Shown here piece by piece: positions 54,701 through 64,000 of a stretch of 64,000 nucleotides of DNA. Positions within the stretch are counted from its first letter, which is position 1; the number at the start of each line of letters is the position of its first letter. Position numbers and translations under genes: made by a program. The stretch is from positions 1 to 64,000 of the forward strand of contig DVDX01000004.1 of assembly GCA_015295985.1 (NCBI GenBank), written 5' to 3'. Source of the stretch: Synechococcus sp. M44_DOE_062. Its GTDB lineage: Bacteria > Cyanobacteriota > Cyanobacteriia > Thermostichales > Thermostichaceae. The notes under the pieces are model-generated. The model made no database searches. It was given only the letters and a program-made list of their open reading frames with translations, and was not told the DNA's origin.

Positions 54701-56813
54701 TCCAACGCCGGCCAACTACGCTCAGCGCAGTGGACGCGCAGGCCGCCAGGGGCAACCGGGGCTAATCGTAACGTATTGCAGTGCTTTCAATAGCCATGAC
54801 CAGTACTACTTCCGCCGCCGCGCCGAGATGGTGGCCGGTCGAGTGCGACCTCCCCGCCTGGATTTGGCCAACGAGTCCCTAGTGCGGGCTCACATCCACG
54901 CCGTTTGGCTGGCCCGCGTGCGCCTGCCTCTGGGCAATTCCATCGAAACCGTCATTGACTTGGATCATCGGGAAGAGCTGCCCCTCAGAGAGATGGTGGC
55001 CCAGCAAATCCAACTGGGGGAGGCCGCCCGGCGAGAAGTGGAGGAGCAAGTGCAGAAGCTGCTGGCCGCCGACCGGGAACTCCTAGACAGAAGTGGCTGG
55101 TTTAACAAGCGCTGGATCCGGCAGGTTATTGAAGAGGCGCCACGCGAGTTTGACCGGGCCTTTAACCGCTGGCGGGAGCTGTATCGGGCCGCCACCCAAC
55201 AGTTGGAAGCTGCTCACCAAGAGCTCCAAACAGCACGCCAAAGGGAAAGCCAGCAGAAAGCTGAGCGCCGCCAGCAAGAAGCCCTGCGCCAGCGCAACTT
55301 GCTGTTACAGATCGATACCCAGCGGGAGGAAGGTGACTTTTACCCCTACCGCTATCTGGCCAGCGAAGGGTTCCTCCCTGGCTACAACTTTCCGGCCTTG
55401 CCTGTCCGGGCCTGGGTGCCCCGCGGCAGCGAAGGGGAGTTTATCGCCCGACCCCGGTTTTTGGCCGTTCGGGAGTTCGCACCCCACAACTTCCTCTACC
55501 ACGAAGGCTGCCAGTGGGAATCGGTGGCTTTTCAGGCTCCGCCCGGCGGCCTAGAGGAGCGCAAAAGTACTCAAAAGCTCTGCTTGAGTTGTGGGGCTTT
55601 TGCGGATCCCTGCCTGGATTGCTGCCCCGTCTGCGGCACCCAGTTCGATGGGCAAAACAGCCGGCTGACCCATCTCCTCGAAATGCCCAACGTGCGCATG
55701 AAGCGACGGGATCGCATCACAGCCGATGAAGAAGAGCGGCGGCGGCGGGGATATGAGCTGCAGACCTTCTTTCAATTTGCTCCCAAGGGCTCCGGCTACC
55801 GTGTCCAAGAAGCCGACGTGCTGAGGGGGCAAACTCCCCTGCTTCACTTGCGCTACGCCCCAGCCGCCACCCTGCTGCGTATTAACTACGGCTGGCGGGG
55901 GAGTGGAGGGCAGGGCTTTCTGGTCAACTTTGACACTGGCGAAGTTCTCTCTCCAACTCAGATCCAGCAGAGCAGAACTGGCTCTTCCGACCCAACACGT
56001 TTGCAGCGCGTCTGCCTGGCGGTGCGCAGTACTCAAAACCTCTTGCTGGTGCGCCTGGTTCAACCAGGTCTAGGGGATCCCCAGACCTTGGAGACCAGCC
56101 TGCGCTACGCCCTTAAGCGGGGGATCGAAGAGACTTTCGAGCTGGAGGAGTCGGAGCTAGCCGCCGAGTCCATTGGCCAGGGATCCCATCGGGCCATTCT
56201 CCTCTATGAGACAGCAGAAGGAGGAGCTGGCGTCCTGCGTCGGCTGGTGGAGGAGCCAGAGGCCCTTGCGGAGGTGGCTCAGGCGTCTCTGGAGATCTGC
56301 CACTTCAGACTTTCAGAGGCCGGGGTTCAAGATCTCCGGCCTGAGTGCCGGGCAGCCTGCTACGAGTGCCTGCTGAGCTATGCCAACCAAAGGGAAGCGC
56401 TGGAGCTTGACCGATACAAGATTCGGGATCTTTTGGGTGAGCTGGCCCACAGTCGCACTGACCCAGGCAGCTCCCGACAAGAGCACTGGGATTGGCTACG
56501 CCAGCTCGTTGACCCTCGGTCTGAACTGGAGCGCAAGTTTCTCGAGGCGCTGGCAGAAGGAGGGTATCGATTGCCTGACGATGCCCAGAAGTCCATCAGT
56601 GAGCCCCGCTGTGTTGTCGATTTCTTCTATGACCTCAATATCTGCGTCTTTTGTGATGGCGCAGTCCACGATGAGCCAACTCAAGCCGAGCAGGATCGCC
56701 AACTGCGGGCTCAGCTCCTAGAAGGCGGCTACCGCGTGATTGTCCTGCGCTACGACCAGAATCTTCAGGAGCAACTGGCTCGCTATCCAGAAGTGTTTGG
56801 CCAGGGGAACTGA
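51753..56813 (+). pseudogene. DEAD/DEAH helicase-DUF1998-nuclease fusion, frameshifted three times
   Basis: About 1,687 codons. In order: Walker A TSGTGSGKS near residue 113, VFDELHTYRG (DEAH-type box), GTSATM, zinc-like pairs (CRQCGHDY, CLACGEYY), motif VI QRSGRAGRQGQ, and another Cys cluster (CLSCGAFADPC, CCPVCG). A DUF1998 domain (LLYETAEGGAGVLRRL, CRAACYECLLSYANQ) and a C-terminal nuclease-like segment (VVDFFYDLNICVFCDGAVHD) complete it. Single-base losses at about 52,280 (in CGCTTTCC), about 54,300 (in CTCTTTGC) and in the C8 tract at 54458-54465 break the frame. The DUF1998 helicase recalls DruE of Druantia and DrmA/DrmB of DISARM. The start is ATG 51753. GGATCC sites are frequent, so this gene is long resident. 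Confidence 0.8.
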
Positions 56814-56821
56814 GAAAACCC

Positions 56822-57637
56822 TCAGTCCTGCTGGTGGGAAAATTGATAAGCGCCCACAAAGGCCAAGATCACCGCCAAGCTGCCCAAAACCCCAACCGTG
56901 TACCAGGGAAACTGGGAGAGGGGCTGGTAGGCAGCCGCCCGCATGCCGATGCTGGCGTAGGAGAGGGGCAGGCAGTAGACCAGCACTTGCAGGTAGGTTG
57001 GCAACTGGGCCGGATCGAAAAAGGTGGCCCCCAGAAAAGACATAGGGGTAATTAGGAAGTTGGTGAGCACCCCCACGCTCTCCAGGCTAGGCACCTTCAA
57101 CCCGGCAATCACCCCAATGCCGGCAAAAACCGCACAGTCCAGGAGCAAAACCAGCAGGGACAGGGGGTGAAGCAGGCCCCAAGCGCCGGTGCCCAGCACC
57201 CCCACCGCCAAGACCCCCAAAGCCGTCAGCAGGCCGCGAGCAATGCCCGCCAGCACCTTGCCCAGATGCAAAGACAGCGGGTGAACCGGCAGGAGCAGCA
57301 ATTCTTCAAAGCTCTTGGTAAACAGCCGGGAGCCACAGATGGAGAAGGTGGTGCCCGCAAAGCTAATGGTCATGGCCGAGAGGGCCACCATTCCTGGCAA
57401 GATAAAGCGCAAGTAAGAACCCGCCGCCGTGGATCCCGCTACGTCGGCCAGGGCCTCTGAGCGCAGGGATCCCCCCAAGCCCACCCCAAAGGCGACAATG
57501 TAGATGAGGGGGGCCACCAGACCTGAGGCCACCACCTGCCAAACTCGCCCCCGCAGATCCAGCCAGTCCCGCCAGAAGATGGTTAAACTGTCTTCCCAAA
57601 TTTGCTGATAGGGTAGGGTCAGAGCACGGTTTACCAT
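56822..57637 (-). CDS. ABC-2 type transporter permease
   Basis: A 271-residue inner-membrane permease with six hydrophobic segments, of the ABC-2 family (exporters of polysaccharides, drugs or lipids). Conserved features are WRDWLDLRGRVWQVVASGLVAPLIYIVAFGVGLG, the FEELLLLPVHPLSL loop, and the C-terminal LPLSYASIGMRAAAY. The cognate ATPase is not adjacent, so the substrate is unknown. The start is ATG 57637, with the longer frame to 57700 disregarded. It is convergent with the defence helicase, only 8 bases apart. Confidence 0.87.
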   Translation of the reverse strand: MVNRALTLPYQQIWEDSLTIFWRDWLDLRGRVWQVVASGLVAPLIYIVAFGVGLGGSLRSEALADVAGSTAAGSYLRFILPGMVALSAMTISFAGTTFSICGSRLFTKSFEELLLLPVHPLSLHLGKVLAGIARGLLTALGVLAVGVLGTGAWGLLHPLSLLVLLLDCAVFAGIGVIAGLKVPSLESVGVLTNFLITPMSFLGATFFDPAQLPTYLQVLVYCLPLSYASIGMRAAAYQPLSQFPWYTVGVLGSLAVILAFVGAYQFSHQQD

Positions 57638-57719
57638 ACGTTTTCCTCGCCGTTCACGGGTTTTGGGCTTGCCTTCTTGTGTCTGGTTTTCTGTCACCAC
57701 TCCAGTTGAACCCTGTTGG

Positions 57720-58598
57720 CTAATAGCCGTAGTAGTTGGAACGCCACCAAGCCACCGGCAGCGCCAATGCCTTGCTCAAGGTGGATACATAGGCACGGGT
57801 GCGAAAAACCTGGTAGTGGTTGCGCTCGATGGCGTTGAGGATCTGCCGGTAGAGCATCAAAGAAGCGGCCACCGGCCAGCGGGAGTCGGGTTGCAGGGTA
57901 GGGATCCCCCGTTCGGCCTGGGCGTAGAGCTGCCTGGCCCGTTGGATCTCGTAGTCCATCAGAGCCATCCAGCGCTCATCGATAACATAGTCAAACAAAT
58001 CCCGCTCGGAGTAGTTGAAGCGGCGCAGATCTTCGAGGGGGATGTAGATCCGTCCGCGGCGGGCATCTTCCCCCACATCTCGCAAGATGTTGGTGAGCTG
58101 CATGGCGATCCCCAAGGCCACCGCCTCTTCACGGCCATCCCGGCCCGGCACAAACCCCATGATCTCGGAGCACATCAGGCCCACCACCCCGGCCACGCGG
58201 TAGCAGTAGACACGCAGATCTTCCCAAGTGGCGTAGCGCGGCGTATCCAGATCCATGCTTTGCCCCAGCAACATCTCGCGGAAAGGCTCGATGGAGAGGC
58301 GGTAGGTGCGGATGGTGTGGATGAGGGCCAGGTCAGTGGGAACCTGAGGCTCGCCCCCCTGGAACAGCGACTCCAGATGGGATCCCCACTGCTCCAACTT
58401 GCTGCGGGTAACCTCCACCTCTACCTGGCTGGCCTCCAGCCCATCCAACAACTCGTCCGTTTGCCGCAGCCAAGCATAAATGGCCCAGATGGCCCGCCGT
58501 TTGGGTCGGGGCAAGAGCAGGGATCCCAGATAGAAGGTCTTGGCGTGCTTGGCCGTGATCTGGCGACAGAGGGCAAAGGATTGCTCAAGCGGACTCAT
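57720..58598 (-). CDS. crtB: Phytoene synthase
   Basis: A 292-residue enzyme condensing two geranylgeranyl diphosphates to phytoene. The two Asp-rich substrate motifs are RQTDELLDG near residue 45 and NILRDVGEDARRGR near residue 170. The family signature YCYRVAGVVGLMCSEIMGF is also present. The start at ATG 58598 (MSPLEQSFALCRQ) is chosen because the upstream frame (GTG 58658) lacks the usual conserved N terminus. It follows pds on the same strand, with a 152-base gap, the common cyanobacterial pds-crtB arrangement. Confidence 0.95.
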   Translation of the reverse strand: MSPLEQSFALCRQITAKHAKTFYLGSLLLPRPKRRAIWAIYAWLRQTDELLDGLEASQVEVEVTRSKLEQWGSHLESLFQGGEPQVPTDLALIHTIRTYRLSIEPFREMLLGQSMDLDTPRYATWEDLRVYCYRVAGVVGLMCSEIMGFVPGRDGREEAVALGIAMQLTNILRDVGEDARRGRIYIPLEDLRRFNYSERDLFDYVIDERWMALMDYEIQRARQLYAQAERGIPTLQPDSRWPVAASLMLYRQILNAIERNHYQVFRTRAYVSTLSKALALPVAWWRSNYYGY

Positions 58599-58750
58599 CT
58601 GGCTGATCTCCAGGGACGCAGGGCCAGGATAGAGAAGGAAGGGGAACGGCGAGGGCACATATCAACACTACGGGAAAGCGGACACTGTGGATAGCCCGGA
58701 AGGTTAGGGGGGAAGCGATTCAAAAATCCAAAGAGGCCGACGGTGGAGAG

Positions 58751-60193
<1,443 letters not shown>

Positions 60194-60378
60194 TTATTTT
60201 ATTTGCAAACCGTTACAATTGCTGAGGCCAAGGGGCAGGCAGAAGATTGAGCCAGCCAAAGCAGCAGAACAAGGGGATCCCTGAACTCATCTGTCTCGCT
60301 GCCGGGATCCCAATCGCTGGTAGGATACATACGGAAGAAAAAGTAAAGATTTTCCGCAGTCCGGGGGGAAAGACAACA

Positions 60379-61617
60379 ATGGCCAAACAAACACTGGGAT
60401 CCCTGCTGTCATCCGGCTTTGATCTGGCCGGCAAGCGCGTGCTGGTGCGGGCCGATTTCAATGTCCCCTTGGACGCCCAGGGCAACATCACCGATGACAC
60501 CCGCATTCGAGCTGCTCTGCCCACCCTCCAGGCCCTCATCCAAGCAGGCGCCAAAGTGATCCTCGCCAGCCACCTGGGCCGCCCGGTCAAAAAAGACAAA
60601 GAGACAGGCGTGGTTAAGATCATCCGCGAGGGCAATAGCCTAGCCCCCGTAGCCACCCGTCTTTCTCAATTGCTGGGCCAGCCGGTTGCCTTTGCCCCGG
60701 ATTGCATTGGCCCTGAGGCCGAGGCGGTGGTGAACGGCCTGACCCACGGGCAAGTGGCCCTGCTGGAAAACGTCCGCTTCTACCCAGAAGAGGAAGACAA
60801 CGACCCAGAATTTGCCCGCAAGCTGGCCTCGCTGGCGGACTTGTTCGTCAACGACGCCTTCGGCACCGCCCATCGCGCCCACGCCTCCACTGCCGGCGTT
60901 ACCGCCTATCTCCAGCCTGCCGTGGCCGGCTACCTGGTGGAAAAAGAGCTGCAATTCCTCTCCGGTGCCATTGAGGATCCCCGGCGGCCCTTGGCAGCCA
61001 TCATCGGCGGCTCCAAAGTGTCCAGCAAAATCGGCGTCATCGAGAGGCTGCTGGAGAAGGTGGATAAGCTCCTCCTCGGCGGCGGCATGATCTTCACCTT
61101 TTACCAAGCCCAGGGCCTCAAGACCGGCAAATCCCTGGTAGAAACCGACAAGCTGGATCTCGCCCGCTCCCTGATGGAGAAAGCCAAAGAGCGAGGGGTG
61201 GAGCTGCTGCTGCCGGTGGACGTGGTGGTAGCGGATCGCTTTGACAAAGACGCCCATGCTCAAACGGTTTCCATCCACGCCATCCCCGACGACTGGATGG
61301 GTCTGGACATCGGCCCAGAATCGGTAAAAGCTTTTCAATCCGCCCTGCAAGGGTGCCAAACCGTGGTCTGGAATGGGCCAATGGGCGTGTTTGAATTCGA
61401 CCGCTTTGCCCTGGGCACAGAAGCCATTGCCCGCACCCTGGCCGACCTCACTCAAGCGGGAGCCACCACCATCATCGGCGGAGGGGACTCGGTAGCTGCC
61501 GTGGAAAAAGTGGGCCTGGCCGACAAAATGACCCACATCTCCACCGGTGGCGGAGCCAGTCTGGAGCTATTGGAAGGCAAGGTGCTGCCCGGCATTGCCG
61601 CCCTCACGGAAGTGTAG
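60379..61617 (+). CDS. pgk: Phosphoglycerate kinase
   Basis: A 412-residue enzyme of glycolysis and the Calvin cycle. It has the [10 protein letters not shown] signature near residue 25, [24 protein letters not shown], the hinge and [13 protein letters not shown], and the C-terminal [11 protein letters not shown] nucleotide site. The start is ATG 60379; the open frame upstream to 60247 covers the leader, which includes two GGGATCCC sites. It is divergent from pds with an AT-rich promoter region near 60180-60220. Confidence 0.96.
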   Translation: MAKQTLGSLLSSGFDLAGKRVLVRADFNVPLDAQGNITDDTRIRAALPTLQALIQAGAKVILASHLGRPVKKDKETGVVKIIREGNSLAPVATRLSQLLGQPVAFAPDCIGPEAEAVVNGLTHGQVALLENVRFYPEEEDNDPEFARKLASLADLFVNDAFGTAHRAHASTAGVTAYLQPAVAGYLVEKELQFLSGAIEDPRRPLAAIIGGSKVSSKIGVIERLLEKVDKLLLGGGMIFTFYQAQGLKTGKSLVETDKLDLARSLMEKAKERGVELLLPVDVVVADRFDKDAHAQTVSIHAIPDDWMGLDIGPESVKAFQSALQGCQTVVWNGPMGVFEFDRFALGTEAIARTLADLTQAGATTIIGGGDSVAAVEKVGLADKMTHISTGGGASLELLEGKVLPGIAALTEV

Positions 61618-61662
61618 GTTCTCCCTTCGGATCGGAGCCAATTCAGTACAAAAACCAAACCA

Positions 61663-61690
61663 AAAAGTAGGGGCTGCATCCAGCCCCTCT
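61663..61690 (-). terminator. Intrinsic terminator between pgk and ycf35
   Basis: GGGGCTG and CAGCCCC arms (61670-61676, 61681-61687) form a 7-bp stem with a 4-base loop. Read on the minus strand it is followed by TACTTTTTGGTTT, so it should end the ycf35 transcript. Forward it may also stop pgk, with a poorer T-run. Confidence 0.65.
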
Positions 61691-61740
61691 TAGCCTTAGT
61701 CGGTGTAGTTCGCTGCAGCGATGGCGAGACAGGATCCGGC

Positions 61741-62091
61741 TTAGTGCATCACCACTTTAACGTTGGCGTTGTTCAGGCCAGGACGCTTCACCTCGGCCAA
61801 GGTCTTGTTGACGGCATACTTCTGGTTGATGGAGTTGATCAACTCGGTCTGGTTGTGCTTCTTGGCCACGCCCCACAGATCGGCGATCAGGTCGTAGGAA
61901 CCATCGGGATTCTTCGACCAGCCCAGATCGTAGTCGCCTTCCAACTGAGCCACGATGTCAGCGCGAACACGCTGGCCGTTGTAGCCACGCACGTCGGCGT
62001 TCAGCTTAACGGTGTAGCCGAGATCGCGCAGAGAGTTGATCAGGATTTGGCTGTCGGTGATTTTGGTACGCAGGGTGCTAAAATGAGACAT
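61741..62091 (-). CDS. ycf35: Ycf35 / DUF1257 protein
   Basis: A 116-residue protein beginning MSHFSTLRTKITDSQILINSL. DUF1257 (Ycf35) is conserved in cyanobacteria and some algal plastids; the function is unknown. Conserved parts are GYTVKLNADVRGYNGQRVRADIVAQLEG, DLGWSKNPDGSYDLIADLWGV and the closing VKRPGLNNANVKVVMH. The start is ATG 62091, with GGAGAG upstream; a longer open frame to 62286 covers only the intergenic region. It lies 128 bases downstream of ycf46 on the same strand, the usual neighbourhood of the two genes. Confidence 0.9.
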   Translation of the reverse strand: MSHFSTLRTKITDSQILINSLRDLGYTVKLNADVRGYNGQRVRADIVAQLEGDYDLGWSKNPDGSYDLIADLWGVAKKHNQTELINSINQKYAVNKTLAEVKRPGLNNANVKVVMH

Positions 62092-62219
62092 GGTGTTTCT
62101 CTCCTGTGTGTAGGGGTTGGAACATCGACACAAACAATCAATGGGCACTGTTCTTTGGGGAAGGTTTAGGCTTTGCTGTCCCTGCCTCTGCCAAGGCAGT
62201 TTTGGATCCTCACCTCCTC

Positions 62220-63731
62220 CTAGAACTCCAGCCGCTGGTACTCGGCTACAGAGGCTGCTGCAGGCCGAGCCCGCTGCTGGGCCCATTCCCTCAACGCTAC
62301 CACTTGCTCCATCATGGTGCGAGATAGCGGTTGAGTTGCTTTCGTTGCTGCCAAAATGTCCAGTTGGGTAAATTCGCGGTTCTGGGCAAACGCTTCGTAC
62401 ATGGCAGCAATCAAAACTTGTTCAATCTCCGCGCCGGAGAAGCCTTCACAGGCCGCAGCCAACTGGCGCAGATCAAAGCGGCTAATGTCGCGCCGCCGCT
62501 TCTTCAGGTGGATCTCGAAAATCTCCATCCGCTCGTTAATGTTGGGGAGATCCACGAAGAAAATCTCGTCAAAACGGCCCTTGCGCAAGAATTCGCCTGG
62601 CAGACGATCCACACGGTTGGCCGTAGCCATGACAAAGACCGGTGAGCGCTTTTCCTGCATCCAGGTCAGGAAAGAGCCAAAGATGCGGCTAGAGGTGCCC
62701 CCGTCGGAATCACTGGAGCCTGCTGACCCGGCAAAGGCTTTGTCCAGCTCGTCGATGAAAAGGATGGCAGGGGCGAGAGATTCAGCAGTCCGCAGGGCAC
62801 TCCGCAGATTAGCCTCCGATTTGCCCACCATGGAGCCATCATAAACGCGGCCCATGTCCAGGCGCAGCAGGGGCAAGCCCCAGAGACGAGCCGTGGTTTT
62901 GGCAATCAGCGACTTGCCACAGCCGGGTACGCCCAGGATCAGCATGCCCTTGGGCTGAGGCAGTCCATAGGCGCGGGCCCGCTCGGTAAAAGCCTCAGAA
63001 CGTTGTAGCAGCCAGCGCTTCAGCTCCTCCAGACCACCAACGGCATCAATGGTCTCATCTTCTTCGATAAACTCAAGAATGCCGTTGCGGCGAATGAGCT
63101 GCTTCTTCTCAGAGAGGATAATGTCCACTTCCGCCTCGCTGAGACGACCGTGCATCACCACAGCCTTGCGGTAGACTTTCTCTGCTTCGTCTTGTGTCAG
63201 GCCCAGGGCTGCCTTGAGCAGCTTTTCGCGGGTGTCGGGAGCCAAGGGTAGAGAGCGCGGGATCTGCTCCAGTTGGCGGTTGAGGGTGCGCTCCAATGTG
63301 GCCATATCCGGCAGGGGGAAATCCACCACCGAGATGTCTTTTTCCAGTTCGACGGGGATCACCTGCACCGGAGACATGAGAAGGATGGTTTTGTGGGATC
63401 CCTTCAGGCTGGCAATAGCATCCCGTAGCCAGCGCTTCACCTCAGTGTTGTCCAAAAAGTCGTGCAAGTCTTTGAAGACACAGATGGCGGGATCCTTTTG
63501 CTCCATCACCCATTGAATGGCAGGCTGGGGGGACTGGGTGTTGTGCTGGGTGAGGCTGCGGGGGTTGCCGTATTCGACAATGCCGTGGGTAACTGTCCAA
63601 ATGAATAGGCGTCGCTGGGGCTTGAGGGTGCGGGCAATCGCTGCCAGAGCCGCCTCTGCCCGTTCCTCCTCTGGAGTAAGCAGGTACAGCAGTGGGTATT
63701 GAGCTTGAATGAGGATGCTTAGCTCTTGCAT
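62220..63731 (-). CDS. ycf46: Ycf46 AAA ATPase
   Basis: A 503-residue AAA+ protein. The N-terminal 230 residues are a degenerate ATPase-like domain (FIWTVTHGIVEY, ICVFKDLHDFL). The C-terminal AAA module has Walker A LGVPGCGKSLIAKTTA, Walker B AILFIDELDKAFAG, sensor 1 FVMATANRVDRLPGEF and the arginine-finger region RKGRFDEIFF, so ATP hydrolysis is likely. Ycf46 is conserved in cyanobacteria and red-algal plastids and has been linked to carbon-dioxide use. The start is ATG 63731 (MQELSIL). The remaining 270 bases to the window end show no gene. Confidence 0.93.
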   Translation of the reverse strand: MQELSILIQAQYPLLYLLTPEEERAEAALAAIARTLKPQRRLFIWTVTHGIVEYGNPRSLTQHNTQSPQPAIQWVMEQKDPAICVFKDLHDFLDNTEVKRWLRDAIASLKGSHKTILLMSPVQVIPVELEKDISVVDFPLPDMATLERTLNRQLEQIPRSLPLAPDTREKLLKAALGLTQDEAEKVYRKAVVMHGRLSEAEVDIILSEKKQLIRRNGILEFIEEDETIDAVGGLEELKRWLLQRSEAFTERARAYGLPQPKGMLILGVPGCGKSLIAKTTARLWGLPLLRLDMGRVYDGSMVGKSEANLRSALRTAESLAPAILFIDELDKAFAGSAGSSDSDGGTSSRIFGSFLTWMQEKRSPVFVMATANRVDRLPGEFLRKGRFDEIFFVDLPNINERMEIFEIHLKKRRRDISRFDLRQLAAACEGFSGAEIEQVLIAAMYEAFAQNREFTQLDILAATKATQPLSRTMMEQVVALREWAQQRARPAAASVAEYQRLEF

Positions 63732-64000
63732 GGGAAACACCAACTGCAGAGGGGAAATCTAAGGAAGCCGCCAGAACGGTAGAAAAACAGGGTTTGAGTT
63801 GCCTAGTGTTAGATCGCGCTTGGGATTATGTCCTTGTTGGATGGAGTGTTGAGAGGATTCTGGAAGCTTTCTGTGTTGTTGCCTGCTCCTGTTAGCTCAA
63901 GTTTGTGAAGGGGCTTGCTTGGTTTTAGCAGGGCACCAAGGCATCTTGCCGCTGTTCTTCCGAGCTGGCAGCCGATCCCCAGTATTCCGGCTCCACCTCT

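Overview
The window is chromosomal DNA of a cyanobacterium, GC-rich, with genes on both strands. Diagnostic genes are nblA (phycobilisome degradation), the carotenoid genes pds and crtB, ycf35 and ycf46, both cyanobacterial GAPDH types, and several small families restricted to cyanobacteria (DUF3326, DUF3318, DUF3155, DUF2499, DUF3593). Two signatures point to a particular lineage. The palindrome GGGATCCC or its core GGATCC occurs every few hundred bases, where most cyanobacteria would show HIP1 (GCGATCGC). A short dispersed repeat, roughly TTCGCGTCAGCGGGACGGAGTCC, recurs more than twenty times and often lies inside reading frames. This fits the thermophilic Synechococcus of the Yellowstone OS-A/OS-B' type, but that placement is inference.

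Layout. 0-10 kb: DUF3326 protein, protoporphyrinogen oxidase, homoserine dehydrogenase, an orphan GvpL/F, DUF3318, SurE, Gap1, an ORF-less HEARO/omegaRNA element and an AmpG-like permease. 10-15.9 kb: small cyanobacterial proteins, a DUF4168 exported protein, a hybrid response regulator-GAF-histidine kinase and an FAD oxidoreductase. 15.8-20 kb: the lipid A cluster lpxC-fabZ-lpxA-lpxB. 19.9-21.05 kb: an IsrB-like RuvC nuclease remnant with an upstream omegaRNA. 21-33 kb: exported protein, TrmJ-like methyltransferase, dnaJ, dnaK, pstS, speA, exported and membrane proteins, SbcD-like nuclease and an RRM protein. 33-43.4 kb: a coupled nblA-DUF2499-DUF3593 operon, def, cbiD, Uma2, plsC, a [2Fe-2S] protein, thpR, gap2, a cNMP-binding protein, an ABC ATPase whose 5' end abuts a TnpB element, and a small hypothetical gene. 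43.8-56.8 kb: an accessory defence island. 56.8-64 kb: ABC-2 permease, crtB, pds, pgk, ycf35 and ycf46.

The defence island is the most unusual part. An SNF2-type helicase (DrmD-like) overlaps a large gamma-class adenine methyltransferase (DrmMI-like). An intact VapBC pair follows, then a roughly 1,690-codon DEAD/DEAH helicase with DUF1998 and a C-terminal nuclease-like domain. All three large genes are frameshifted (five disruptions in total), yet the frames otherwise stay open, so inactivation looks recent. A second copy of the methyltransferase 3' end lies beyond VapBC, next to an IS605/HEARO-type end, which suggests that the methyltransferase 3' half and VapBC came in together by recombination.

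A second theme is RNA-guided transposon nucleases. One TnpB element, one IsrB remnant, two HEARO-like RNAs and one end fragment share a palindromic end. That end lies on opposite sides of the ORF in the TnpB and IsrB elements, and no TnpA transposase is present in the window.
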